Positions 1 to 8,694 of a stretch of 64,000 nucleotides of DNA are shown one piece after another. Each line of letters starts with the position of its first letter. Position 1 is the stretch's first letter. The stretch comes from Clavibacter michiganensis (lineage in GTDB: Bacteria > Actinomycetota > Actinomycetes > Actinomycetales > Microbacteriaceae). The notes beneath the pieces are model-generated. The model searched no databases. It was not told the DNA's origin and saw only the letters and a list, made by a program, of their open reading frames with translations. Both the position numbers and the translations under genes were made by a program. The stretch covers positions 1 through 64,000 of the forward strand of contig NZ_MDJZ01000011.1 in NCBI RefSeq assembly GCF_002151125.1. The letters are read 5' to 3'.

Positions 1-308
1 GAATATGGGTGCCGACGGCACCCGCCCCTCTCGCGTGCGCGGGCGACCGCAGCACGGCATGGCACGCGCGGATCCGCCCGGACGGGAGCCTGGACACCTG
101 CCGCATGCGAGGCGTCTGCGCTGGACGGCCGACGTGGCGGCGACGGCGCCGGATCGCCGACATGACGGGCATCTGAGTGCCTCGTCCATCTGTTACACGG
201 CGGTAACACGGAGCCTTTCTCAGGGTGAATGCCCGGGGTATGTTGAGGATTCGTGCGCGTCGCAAGGGGCGCGTTCGGGCCACCGATCCCCATCTGAAGG
301 ACGTGTTC
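1..308. other. Leader region upstream of the subtilase; no gene seen
   Basis: No convincing reading frame ends or begins here; the open frame that runs through from position 5 is a shadow of the subtilase. The only structure I see is an inverted repeat at 191-208, listed separately, and a GAAGGA ribosome binding site at 296-301 that belongs to the subtilase start. Confidence 0.5.
191..208. promoter_or_regulatory. Candidate operator: TGTTAC-6 nt-GTAACA inverted repeat
   Basis: A perfect 6-bp inverted repeat (TGTTAC 191-196, GTAACA 203-208, six-base spacer) lies about 100 bp upstream of the subtilase start. An AT-containing palindrome in GC-rich leader DNA is typical of a dimeric regulator site. 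The regulator is unknown. Confidence 0.3.
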
Positions 309-3300
309 GTGATCCCACGCTCCCCCCGGCTCCGCTCGGAGTCCGCCCGCGCATCAGCCCTGCGCAGGGCGACGGCCTCCGTCGCCACCACCGCCCTCGT
401 CGCGGCCGGCCTCGTCGCCCTCGGAGCGGGGGGCGCCATGGCGGCCCCCGCTCCGACCACGGCGACGCCGGCGTCCGAGCTCGAGGACGGCCGCTACATC
501 GTGACCCTCGCGGACGAGGCCGCCGCGACCTACCGGGGCGGCGTCGACGGGCTCCCCGCGACCCAGGCCCGCTCGGGCGCGCAGCTCGACGCGCAGGCCG
601 GTCCGGTCACCGCGTACACCGACTACCTCGAGGACCAGCAGGAGGACGTGGCCGCCAGCGTCGGAGCGGACATCGACTACTCCTACTCCCTCACGGTCAA
701 CGGCTTCTCCGCGGTCCTCACGGCCGAGCAGGCGTCGAAGCTCTCCGGCGACCGCGACGTCGCCTCCGTCGAGCCCGACCGGATCTACCACCCCACCTCC
801 ACCCCGGCGGCCGACTTCCTCGGCCTCACGGGCGCGGACGGCGTCTGGGCGGAGACGGGCGGCCAGGAGGAGGCCGGCGAGGGCGCCGTCATCGGCGTCA
901 TCGACACGGGCATCGCGCCCGAGAACCCCGCGTTCGCGGGCGAGCCGCTCGGCACGACCGCGGGCGCCGAGCCGTACCGCGACGGATCCGCCATCACCTT
1001 CGCCAAGGGCGACGGCACCACCTTCACGGGCGCGTGCCAGACCGGCGAGCAGTTCACGGCGGCCGACTGCTCCACGAAGGTCGTGGGCGCGCGCTACTAC
1101 GTGACGGGCTTCGGCCAGCAGAACATCGGCACGGCCGCGACGGGCGAGTACGTCTCCCCGCGCGACGGCGACGGGCACGGCTCGCACACCGCGTCCACCG
1201 CCGCCGGCAACCCCGACGTGACGGCCACCATCGACGGCAACGACCTCGGGGAGATCTCGGGCGTCGCGCCCGCCTCCAAGATCGCGGCCTACAAGGTCTG
1301 CTGGTCCGGCCCCGACCCGGCCGTGCAGACGGACGACGGCTGCGCGGGCGCGGACCTCGTCGCCGCCATCGAGCAGGCCACGAAGGACGGCGTCGACGTC
1401 ATCAACTACTCCATCGGCGGCGGCTCGGCGCAGACCACGTTCTCCGCCACCGACCGGGCGTTCCTCGGCGCGGCCAGCGCGGGCATCTTCGTCGCGGCCT
1501 CCGCGGGCAACTCCGGCCCCGACTCCTCCACGCTCGACAACGCGTCGCCGTGGATCACCACGGTCGCCGCGAGCACGGTCGCGGGCAACTTCGAGGCCAC
1601 GGCCCAGCTCGGCGACGGGAAGGCCTTCGCGGGCTCGTCCATCACGGTCACGGAGCCGGTCTCCGGAGCGTTCGTGACGGCCGCATCCGTCGCCGCGGCC
1701 GGTGCCACCACGCCGGCCCTCTGCGGACCCGGCGTGCTCGACCCGGCGAAGACCGCGGGGAAGATCGTCCTGTGCGAGCGCGGCACGTTCGACCGCGTCG
1801 CGAAGTCGGCCGAGGTCGAGCGCGCGGGCGGCATCGGCATGGTGCTCGTCAACCCGACGCCCAACTCGGTCGACGCCGACACGCACTCCGTGCCGACCGT
1901 CCACCTCGACGCGGACGCCTACGCGGCCGTCTCCGCCTACGCGGCCACGCCCGACGCGACCGTGACGCTGGTGCCCGACAACACGACGGGCGTCTCCGCC
2001 CCGACGCCCCAGGTCGCGGGCTTCAGCTCGCGCGGCCCGGTGCTCGCGGACGGCAGCGACATCCTCAAGCCCGACGTGACGGCGCCCGGCGTCTCGATCA
2101 TCGCGGCGACGAACAACGCCGCGGGCGCGGAGCCGACCTTCGCGCTCCTCTCCGGCACGTCGATGGCGGCCCCGCACGTGGCCGGCCTCGCGCTGCTGTA
2201 CCTCGGCGAGCGCCCGAAGGCGACGCCCGCCGAGATCAAGTCGGCCATGATGACCACCGCGTACGACACGGTGGGCGAGGACGGCGCGGCGGTGACGGAT
2301 CCGTTCGCCCAGGGCGCCGGGCACGTGGACGCGCGTCGGTACCTCGACCCGGGCCTGCTGTACCTGAACGACCGCGCCGACTGGCTGTCCTACCTCGCGG
2401 CCACCGGCTACGCGACGGGCATCGACCCGGTCGACCCGTCGGAGCTCAACCTGGCGAGCATCGCGATCGGCGCCCTCACCGGCTCCGAGACCGTGACGCG
2501 CGAGGTGACCGCCACCCGCGCGGGCACCTACACCGCGAGCGTCCAGGGCCTCGACGGCGTCACCACGGACGTCACGCCGTCGACCCTGGAGTTCACCGAG
2601 GCGGGGCAGACGAAGTCGTTCGAGGTGTCGTTCACGCGCACCACGGCGCCCGTCGACGCGTACGCCACCGGATCGCTCACCTGGACGGGCGGCGACACCA
2701 CGGTGCGCAGCCCGATCGCGGTGAACCCGGTCTCCATCGCCGCGCCGGACGAGGTGCAGGGGACGGGGATCACGGGATCCGTCGACGTGACCGTGACGCC
2801 CGGCACCACCGGGCCCATCGCGCTCGCCGCGGAGGGCCTGACCGCCGGCCGCGTGTACGCCAACCCCGCGGACGCGTCCTCGCCGATCTCCGGCACGGGT
2901 CCCGCCAAGGCGGAGCTGCAGTACGCGACCACCGTCCCGGCCGGTCAGCTGGCCACGCGGATCGACCTCGACTCGGCCGACGACGCGGCGGACCTCGACC
3001 TCTCGGTGTTCCGCCTCGAGGGCGGGAAGCCGGTCGAGCAGTTCGACTCGGCGACCGAGTCGGCCGACGAGTCCGTGACCATCGAGACGCCGGAGGCGGG
3101 CGACTACGTCGTCGTGGTCGGGGTGTTCTCGATCCCCGAGGGCCAGACCACGCAGGACTTCACCGTCACGCAGTTCGACCTGTCCGAGACGACGGACGAG
3201 GGCGCCTTCACGGTGTCCCCGAACCCGCTCGACGCGGTGCAGAGCCGACCGGTCACCTACACGGCCTCGTGGAGCGGGCTCGCCCCCGAGACCGCGTACC

Positions 3301-3920
3301 TCGGCCGGGTCGCCTACGCCGGCACCGAGGCGTTGACCTACGTGCGCGTCGAGTCGGGTGCGATCCCCGCGCCTGAGGCGACGGAGCCGCCCGTGATCTC
3401 GGGCACGCCCACCGTCGGCCAGACCCTCACCGCCTCGCCCGGCACGTGGGACCAGGAGGGCCTCGCGTTCTCGTACCAGTGGTTCGCGGACGGGAAGCCG
3501 CTCGCCGGCCAGACGCGCGCGACCTACCGGGTCTCGCCGTCGGTGGCGGGCAAGGAGATCACGGTCGTCGTCACCGCGAAGCCCGCGAAGGGACCCTCGG
3601 GCACCGCGACCAGCGAGCCCGTCGTGATCAAGCTGGCCAGCACCGTGACGGTGGGCGTCAAGCCGCCCGTGCTGACGAGCGCGCAGAAGGCGGTCGTCAC
3701 GGTCAAGGTCGACAGCGCCGCGAAGGCGGCGCCCACGGGCACCGTCACCGTGACGGTCGGCTCGGACGAGTTCGAGGTCACCCTCGACGCGTCGGGCACC
3801 GGTCGGGTGGAGCTGCCGGCGTACGCGAAGGGCCGCTACACGGTGACCGCGACGTACGCGGGCGACGACGCGAACGCGGCGAAGGCCAGCTCGCCGAAGT
3901 ACCTCTACGTGAGCCGCTGA
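309..3920 (+). CDS. Secreted subtilisin-like serine protease (S8) with PA insert and Ig-like tail
   Basis: Large extracellular serine endopeptidase of the plant-subtilase type, 1203 aa from GTG 309. GAAGGA at 296-301 lies seven bases before this start; the GTG at 225 would only add a basic leader with no binding site. Residues 1-46 form a signal peptide ending in an AMA/AP cleavage site. An I9-like propeptide follows (about 60-160), then the catalytic domain with Asp199 (VIDTG), His290 (DGHGSHT) and Ser618 (SGTSMAAPH), and an oxyanion Asn in SAGNSGP. A protease-associated (PA) domain interrupts the catalytic domain near 460-590. The C-terminal 500 residues contain Fn3-like and Ig-like segments ending in a Big_3-like repeat. 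Clavibacter species secrete related subtilases (Sbt family) tied to plant colonisation; that link is inference. It stands alone and ends at a terminator. Confidence 0.93.
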   Translation: MIPRSPRLRSESARASALRRATASVATTALVAAGLVALGAGGAMAAPAPTTATPASELEDGRYIVTLADEAAATYRGGVDGLPATQARSGAQLDAQAGPVTAYTDYLEDQQEDVAASVGADIDYSYSLTVNGFSAVLTAEQASKLSGDRDVASVEPDRIYHPTSTPAADFLGLTGADGVWAETGGQEEAGEGAVIGVIDTGIAPENPAFAGEPLGTTAGAEPYRDGSAITFAKGDGTTFTGACQTGEQFTAADCSTKVVGARYYVTGFGQQNIGTAATGEYVSPRDGDGHGSHTASTAAGNPDVTATIDGNDLGEISGVAPASKIAAYKVCWSGPDPAVQTDDGCAGADLVAAIEQATKDGVDVINYSIGGGSAQTTFSATDRAFLGAASAGIFVAASAGNSGPDSSTLDNASPWITTVAASTVAGNFEATAQLGDGKAFAGSSITVTEPVSGAFVTAASVAAAGATTPALCGPGVLDPAKTAGKIVLCERGTFDRVAKSAEVERAGGIGMVLVNPTPNSVDADTHSVPTVHLDADAYAAVSAYAATPDATVTLVPDNTTGVSAPTPQVAGFSSRGPVLADGSDILKPDVTAPGVSIIAATNNAAGAEPTFALLSGTSMAAPHVAGLALLYLGERPKATPAEIKSAMMTTAYDTVGEDGAAVTDPFAQGAGHVDARRYLDPGLLYLNDRADWLSYLAATGYATGIDPVDPSELNLASIAIGALTGSETVTREVTATRAGTYTASVQGLDGVTTDVTPSTLEFTEAGQTKSFEVSFTRTTAPVDAYATGSLTWTGGDTTVRSPIAVNPVSIAAPDEVQGTGITGSVDVTVTPGTTGPIALAAEGLTAGRVYANPADASSPISGTGPAKAELQYATTVPAGQLATRIDLDSADDAADLDLSVFRLEGGKPVEQFDSATESADESVTIETPEAGDYVVVVGVFSIPEGQTTQDFTVTQFDLSETTDEGAFTVSPNPLDAVQSRPVTYTASWSGLAPETAYLGRVAYAGTEALTYVRVESGAIPAPEATEPPVISGTPTVGQTLTASPGTWDQEGLAFSYQWFADGKPLAGQTRATYRVSPSVAGKEITVVVTAKPAKGPSGTATSEPVVIKLASTVTVGVKPPVLTSAQKAVVTVKVDSAAKAAPTGTVTVTVGSDEFEVTLDASGTGRVELPAYAKGRYTVTATYAGDDANAAKASSPKYLYVSR

Positions 3921-3946
3921 TCCGGCTGACGTAGCGACGGACCGCG

Positions 3947-3978
3947 GAGGGGCGGGTGCCAGGAGGCGCCCGCCCCTC
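3947..3978. terminator. Bidirectional terminator between subtilase and purU
   Basis: A 14-bp stem (3947-3960 with 3965-3978, one G-U pair) around an AGGA loop sits between two convergent genes. There is no T-run, as is usual for GC-rich actinobacterial terminators. Confidence 0.6.
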
Positions 3979-4003
3979 TCGTGCGTCCGGGCACCCGCGC
4001 GCG

Positions 4004-4876
4004 TCAGCGGAAGATGATCGTCCGCGCGCCGTCGAGCAGCACGCGGTGCTCCGCGAACCAGCGGACGGCCTGCGTGAGCGTGCGCGACTCCTCGTCCTGG
4101 CCGATGGCCATGAGCTCGCGGGCGCTGCGGGAGTGATCCACCCGCACCACGTTCTGCTCCACGATCGGACCCTCGTCGAGGTCGCTCGTGACGAAGTGGG
4201 CGGTCGCGCCGATGAGCTTCACGCCGCGCGCGTGCGCCTGCTTGTAGGGGTTCGCGCCCTTGAAGCCGGGCAGGAAGGAGTGGTGGATGTTGATGATCCG
4301 GCCGCTGAGCCGGGCGCAGAGCCCGGGGGAGAGGATCTGCATGTAGCGCGCCAGCACCACCAGCTCGATGTCGTGCTCCTCGACCGCGCGGATGACGCGC
4401 TCCTCGAACGCCTGCTTCGACGCGTCGTCGGTGACCGGCACGTGCTCGAACGGCACGCCGTAGAAGCCCGCGAGGTCGGCCAGCTTCCCGTGGTTGCTCA
4501 GCACGAGCGGGATCTCGACGGGCAGCTGCCCCGCGCGCTGCCGGAACAGCAGGTCGTTCACGCAGTGCTCGGCGGTGGATCCCAGCACGAGCGTGCGCAG
4601 CGGCCGGCCCACCTCGTCGAGGTGCCAGGTCGCGTCGTAGCGCTCGACCACGGCGGCGAGGGCGTCGGCCAGGCGGTCGTCGTCGGCCGCGGCCTGGATC
4701 TGCAGGCGCATGAAGAAGCGGCCGGTGTCGGCGCTCGAGAACTGCTGCGACTCGGTGATGTCGCCGCCCGCCTCCACGATCGCGCCCGCGATGGCGTGCA
4801 CGATGCCCGGGCGGTCGTCGCAGGAGAAGCTGAGGACGCGGTGCGGCGGACGCGCGCGGGTGGCCTGGTCGGTCAT
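4004..4876 (-). CDS. purU: Formyltetrahydrofolate deformylase
   Basis: Hydrolyses 10-formyl-THF to THF and formate, supplying formate for purine synthesis and balancing the one-carbon pool. The 290-aa length fits PurU. Residues 10-90 are an ACT domain (SFSCDDRPGIVHAIAGAIVE). Residues 95-285 are a formyltransferase-type domain with the NIHHSFLPGFKG stretch, which carries the catalytic Asn and His, and a downstream Asp in the segment SDLDEGPIVEQ. The start is supported by a leaderless promoter: TAGCCT on the minus strand (4883-4888) lies six bases before the ATG and there is no Shine-Dalgarno sequence. It converges on the subtilase. Confidence 0.95.
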   Translation of the reverse strand: MTDQATRARPPHRVLSFSCDDRPGIVHAIAGAIVEAGGDITESQQFSSADTGRFFMRLQIQAAADDDRLADALAAVVERYDATWHLDEVGRPLRTLVLGSTAEHCVNDLLFRQRAGQLPVEIPLVLSNHGKLADLAGFYGVPFEHVPVTDDASKQAFEERVIRAVEEHDIELVVLARYMQILSPGLCARLSGRIINIHHSFLPGFKGANPYKQAHARGVKLIGATAHFVTSDLDEGPIVEQNVVRVDHSRSARELMAIGQDEESRTLTQAVRWFAEHRVLLDGARTIIFR

Positions 4877-4953
4877 CCGTCTAGGCTATCGACTGGCTGC
4901 GCGGGTCCCGCCGGCCCCGGGAGCACTCCCGCCGTCGCGTCCCTCAGGTCAAC

Positions 4954-6258
4954 ATGACGAACACCTCCCCCATCTTCCTGCCCGACCTCGAGCGCGCCGA
5001 GCGCTCCGGACGCCGCCGCCCGCCGGCCGGGGGCGACCCGTCGTTCCGCTTCCCCTGGGTCGGGATCCTCACGCTCGCCGCGTGCGTGTTCCTCAGCGTC
5101 ACGAGCGAGATGCTGCCCACCGGCCTCCTCAGCGAGATGAGCGGCGACCTCGGCGTGGAGGAGTCTCGCGTCGGCCTCCTCGTCTCGGTGTTCGCGGTCG
5201 CGGTGGTCGTCTCGAGCGCCCCGCTCGCGGCCCTCACCCGCCGGGTCCCGCGGCACGCGCTGCTGCTCGGGGTGCTCGCGGTGTTCGCGACGAGCAACCT
5301 CCTGACGGCGTTCGCGCCCACGTTCGAGCTCGTCACCGCGACGCGCGTGCTCGGCGGCCTCGCGCACGGGCTGTTCTGGGCGGTCGTCGGCGCGTACTCG
5401 GCGCACCTGGTGCCGCCCGCGCTCATCGGCCGGGCGGTCGCGCTCACGGTCGGCGGCGGCAGCCTCGCGTTCGTGCTCGGCGTGCCGGTCGGCACCGCGG
5501 CGGGGCAGGCGTTCGGCTGGCGGGCGGCGTTCGCGGGGATCGGCGTGCTCACGCTCCTCGGGATCCTGCTCGTCTGGCGCTTCCTGCCCGCGGTCGGGCG
5601 GCCCGAGCGGGAGGCGCCCGTCGACGCGCCCGCGGGCGGCCGCGTCGGGATCCGGCAGCGCATGGCCGGCCAGGGCGTCGGCGGCGTGCTGTTCGTGTGC
5701 CTCACGGCGATGGTGATCATGATCGGCCAGTACGGCCTCTACACGTACGTCGACCCGTTCGTCACGCGGGTCATGGGGATCCCCGAGCAGCAGCTGAGCG
5801 CCATGCTCTTCGGCTACGGGATCGCGGGCGCCGTCGGGCTCCTCCTCGCGGGCACCGTGTTCTCGAGCCGACCGCAGCTCGGCGTGCTCGCGGGGCTCGC
5901 GGCGGCGGCGGCGGGCGTCAGCGCGCTCGCGTTCGTGCCCGGCCTCTGGGCCGTCGCGATCCCCGGCTTCCTCCTCTGGGGCCTCGCGTTCGGCGCGATC
6001 CCGACCCTGCTCCAGACGCGCATGCTGCACGCCGCGCACCCGTCGTTCCGCGACACGGCCAGCTCCTTCTACACGACCGCGTTCAACGTCGGCATCGGCG
6101 GCGGCGCACTCGTGGGCGGGGCCCTGCTCGACGGGTTCGGCATCGCGTCGCTGGCCGGAGCGTTCCTCGCGGTGATGGCGGTGTCGGTCGTGCTCGTCGT
6201 GGGATCCGCGGGCCGGGCCGCCCGCGCCCGCGCCGCCTCCGCGCGCACCGCCGCCTGA
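4954..6258 (+). CDS. MFS efflux transporter, AraJ/DHA1-like
   Basis: Inner-membrane major facilitator protein of 434 aa with about 12 hydrophobic segments. The opening of TM1 (SVTSEMLPTGLLSEMS) and the loop following TM2 (LTRRVPRHALLLG) are typical of the AraJ/Cmx-like branch of drug and sugar exporters driven by proton antiport. The substrate cannot be told from sequence. The first 30 residues are a cytoplasmic arginine-rich leader. It is divergent from purU (77 bp between starts), and the stretch between carries the purU promoter; no clear Shine-Dalgarno sequence precedes the ATG. The residues after 415 are an Arg/Ala-rich cytoplasmic tail. Confidence 0.85.
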   Translation: MTNTSPIFLPDLERAERSGRRRPPAGGDPSFRFPWVGILTLAACVFLSVTSEMLPTGLLSEMSGDLGVEESRVGLLVSVFAVAVVVSSAPLAALTRRVPRHALLLGVLAVFATSNLLTAFAPTFELVTATRVLGGLAHGLFWAVVGAYSAHLVPPALIGRAVALTVGGGSLAFVLGVPVGTAAGQAFGWRAAFAGIGVLTLLGILLVWRFLPAVGRPEREAPVDAPAGGRVGIRQRMAGQGVGGVLFVCLTAMVIMIGQYGLYTYVDPFVTRVMGIPEQQLSAMLFGYGIAGAVGLLLAGTVFSSRPQLGVLAGLAAAAAGVSALAFVPGLWAVAIPGFLLWGLAFGAIPTLLQTRMLHAAHPSFRDTASSFYTTAFNVGIGGGALVGGALLDGFGIASLAGAFLAVMAVSVVLVVGSAGRAARARAASARTAA

Positions 6259-6357
6259 CGGCGGCGCGCTCCCCGGCGGCGCCCGCCCCGCCTGCAGGAT
6301 GCCGTCGTCATCCCCCGCCGCACCGGGGCGCCTCCCGCCTGCGGGAGGATGGGGGCC

Positions 6358-7278
6358 GTGACCACCACCCCCGCGCCCCTCGGCCTCCTGCTCGACGTCG
6401 ACGGCCCCATCGCCAGCCCGATCACCCGCACCCTCGCCATCCCGAGCATCGCGGCCGACCTCGTGGAGCTCGCGGCCGCGGGCGTGCCGATCGTCTTCAA
6501 CACCGGCCGCTCAGACGCCTTCATCCGCGAGCAGGTCGTGGGCCCGCTGCTGGCCGCCGGCCTGCCGGAGGGCGCGCGCGTGCACGCCGTGTGCGAGAAG
6601 GGCGCGTCGTGGTTCTCCATCACGCCCGCGGGCGCGGGCGAGGTGCACGTCGACCGGGCGCTCGCGCTGCCCGAGGCGTACATGCGGGACATGGAGCGGC
6701 TCGTCGCCGAGCGCTTCGCCGACTGGATGTTCTTCGACCACACGAAGCACGCCATGGTCTCGCTCGAGCAGCACACGAGCGTCTCCTCCGCCGACTACCT
6801 CCGGGTGCAGCCCGACCTCGACGCGCGCGCGGTGGAGATGCTCACGGCGCACGGGCTCGGCTCGGTGCTCGAGGGCGTCGAGGTGCCCGACGCGCACGGC
6901 GAGGTGCAGGTGCGGGTGGATCCCACGATCATCTCGACCGACATCGAGTCCGTCCGCCTCGGCAAGGACCTCGGCGCCGCCCGCGCGCTCGAGCTGCTGG
7001 CCGACAGCGGCCCGCTGCCGCTGCGCTGGCGCACGGTCGGCGACTCGCGCACCGACTACGCGATGGCCCGCTGGCTGCACGAGAACGGCCACGAGGTCGC
7101 GCACGTCGACGTGCGGCCGGCCGACGGGATCCCCGCGACGCCGTACCCGGTGCTCACGGCCGGCGACCTGATCCACGACGAGGCGGGCGCCGCGCTCCTC
7201 GCGCAGTGGGTGCGCATCGTGCGCGGCGAGGCGGAGGACGACTCCGCGTTCCTCGCGCCGGGCCGCTCCGCGAGCTGA
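6358..7278 (+). CDS. HAD-superfamily hydrolase (Cof/SPP-like phosphatase)
   Basis: Haloacid-dehalogenase family phosphatase, about 306 aa. Motif I is LLLDVDGPI (Asp nucleophile and Asp+2 acid), motif II is the FNTGRS stretch and motif IV is WRTVGDSRTDYAMARWL, where the GDSxTD acidic residues bind magnesium. The cap between motifs II and III resembles sugar-phosphate phosphatases of the SPP/MPGP branch, so a phosphorylated sugar is a reasonable but unproven substrate. GTG 6358 is preferred over ATG 6349 because GGGAGG lies about 10 bases upstream of the GTG and would overlap the ATG. It is a single gene closed by a strong terminator. Confidence 0.75.
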   Translation: MTTTPAPLGLLLDVDGPIASPITRTLAIPSIAADLVELAAAGVPIVFNTGRSDAFIREQVVGPLLAAGLPEGARVHAVCEKGASWFSITPAGAGEVHVDRALALPEAYMRDMERLVAERFADWMFFDHTKHAMVSLEQHTSVSSADYLRVQPDLDARAVEMLTAHGLGSVLEGVEVPDAHGEVQVRVDPTIISTDIESVRLGKDLGAARALELLADSGPLPLRWRTVGDSRTDYAMARWLHENGHEVAHVDVRPADGIPATPYPVLTAGDLIHDEAGAALLAQWVRIVRGEAEDDSAFLAPGRSAS

Positions 7279-7320
7279 GGCCCCGGCGCCCGCCGGCGCC
7301 CGCCGACCCCGCACGCCCCG

Positions 7321-7348
7321 AGGGCCCGTCCGCATCCGGACGGGCCCT
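7321..7348. terminator. Terminator after the HAD hydrolase gene
   Basis: A perfect 12-bp GC-rich stem (7321-7332 with 7337-7348, loop CATC) followed by TCCT separates the HAD gene from the mntH promoter region. Confidence 0.75.
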
Positions 7349-7367
7349 TCCTGTGTGCGCGAACGGA

Positions 7368-7385
7368 TGTTAGCCTCGGCTAACA
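7368..7385. promoter_or_regulatory. Operator palindrome for a DtxR/MntR-type metal regulator
   Basis: A perfect 8-bp inverted repeat, TGTTAGCC-TC-GGCTAACA, ends 19 bases before the mntH start. Its half-site TTAGCC matches the core bound by DtxR-family repressors, and a DtxR-family gene sits directly downstream of mntH. Binding of the MntR at 8695-9375 with manganese as corepressor is the natural inference. Confidence 0.75.
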
Positions 7386-7404
7386 CTTCGTCGGAGAGGC
7401 CGCC

Positions 7405-8655
7405 ATGACCCGCACCGCCCCCGAGCGCCGCCGCGCGCGCCGGCCCGTCACGGGTCCGCGCCTCGTCCTGCTCCTCGGGCCGGCGTTCGTCGCCGCCATC
7501 GCGTACGTGGATCCCGGCAACGTCGCCGCCAACCTCACCGCCGGCGCGCGCTACGGCTACCTGCTCGTGTGGGTGCTCGTGGCCGCCAACCTCATCGCCG
7601 TGCTCGTGCAGTACCAGTCGGCGAAGCTCGGGCTCGTCACCGGCCGCAGCCTCCCGGAGCTGCTCGGGCAGCGCCTGCCGACGCAGCGCCGACGCGCGTT
7701 CTGGGTGCAGGCGGAGCTCATTGCCGCGGCCACCGACCTCGCGGAGGTCATCGGCGGGGCCATCGCGCTGCACCTGCTGTTCGGGATCCCGCTGCTCGCG
7801 GGCGGCGTGATCGTCGGCCTCGTCTCCATCGGCCTGCTCGCCGTGCAGTCGCGGCACGGACAGCGCCCGTTCGAGCTCGTGATCGGCGCGCTGCTCCTCG
7901 TGATCACCGTCGGCTTCCTCACGGGCCTCGTCGTGAGCCCGCTGTCGGCGTCCGGCATCGCGGGCGGCCTGGTGCCGCGCTTCGACGGGCCGGGCAGCGT
8001 GCTGCTCGCCGCCAGCATGCTCGGCGCGACCGTGATGCCGCACGCCGTCTACCTGCACTCCTCGCTCAGCCGCGACCGGCACGGGGTCCAGACGGACGAC
8101 GGCATGCTGCGGCGCCTGCTGCGCGCGACCCGGTGGGACGTGATCACCGCGCTCGCCGTGGCCGGCGCCGTCAACATCTCGATGCTCCTCATCGCGGCCG
8201 CGAGCCTCGGCGGCGTGCCCGGCACCGACTCGATCGAGGGCGCGCACGCGGCCATCACGGCGTCGCTCGGGCCGGTGGTCGGCGTGGTGTTCGCGGTGGG
8301 GCTGCTCGCGTCCGGGCTCGCGTCGACCTCGGTGGGCGCCTACGCGGGCGCGGCGATCATGGGCGGCCTGCTGCACGTGAAGGTGCCGCTGCTCGCCCGG
8401 CGCGTGGTGACGCTGATCCCCGCGCTCGTGATCCTCGGCATCGGGGTCGACCCGACCACCGCTCTCGTGATCAGCCAGGTCGTGCTGAGCCTCGGGATCC
8501 CGTTCGCGCTCGTCCCGCTCATCCGCCTGACGGGCGACCGCCGGGTGATGGGCGCGCACGTCGACCGGCCGCTCACGCGCATCGCGGCGTGGGTCGCGGT
8601 GTCGCTCGTCGTGGTGCTGAACGTCGCACTCGTGGTGCTGACCTTCGCCGGCTGA
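7405..8655 (+). CDS. mntH: NRAMP-family divalent metal (manganese) transporter
   Basis: Proton-coupled Mn2+ (and Fe2+) importer of the inner membrane, 416 aa with 11 predicted helices. The signature metal-site motifs are present: YVDPGNVAANL in TM1 (DPGN) and TVMPHAVYLHS in TM6 (MPH). The N-terminus is a short Arg-rich cytoplasmic stretch. An SD-like GGAGAGG lies about 6 bases before the ATG. The operator palindrome at 7368-7385 and the convergent mntR make a manganese-homeostasis pair in which the regulator is expected to shut off uptake when metal is plentiful. Confidence 0.95.
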   Translation: MTRTAPERRRARRPVTGPRLVLLLGPAFVAAIAYVDPGNVAANLTAGARYGYLLVWVLVAANLIAVLVQYQSAKLGLVTGRSLPELLGQRLPTQRRRAFWVQAELIAAATDLAEVIGGAIALHLLFGIPLLAGGVIVGLVSIGLLAVQSRHGQRPFELVIGALLLVITVGFLTGLVVSPLSASGIAGGLVPRFDGPGSVLLAASMLGATVMPHAVYLHSSLSRDRHGVQTDDGMLRRLLRATRWDVITALAVAGAVNISMLLIAAASLGGVPGTDSIEGAHAAITASLGPVVGVVFAVGLLASGLASTSVGAYAGAAIMGGLLHVKVPLLARRVVTLIPALVILGIGVDPTTALVISQVVLSLGIPFALVPLIRLTGDRRVMGAHVDRPLTRIAAWVAVSLVVVLNVALVVLTFAG

Positions 8656-8694
8656 GCCCGGAGCCCGCCGGAGCCGCCGGCTCGGGCGCGCGGA

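Noticed and set aside
354-2324. 656-aa open frame antisense to the subtilase
   Set aside because: Low-complexity Arg/Gly/Asp translation with no domain; a shadow of the high-GC third positions of the real gene.
4710-7373. 887-aa plus-strand frame across purU, the MFS gene and the HAD gene
   Set aside because: Crosses three well-supported genes in other frames and has Arg/Pro-rich shadow composition.
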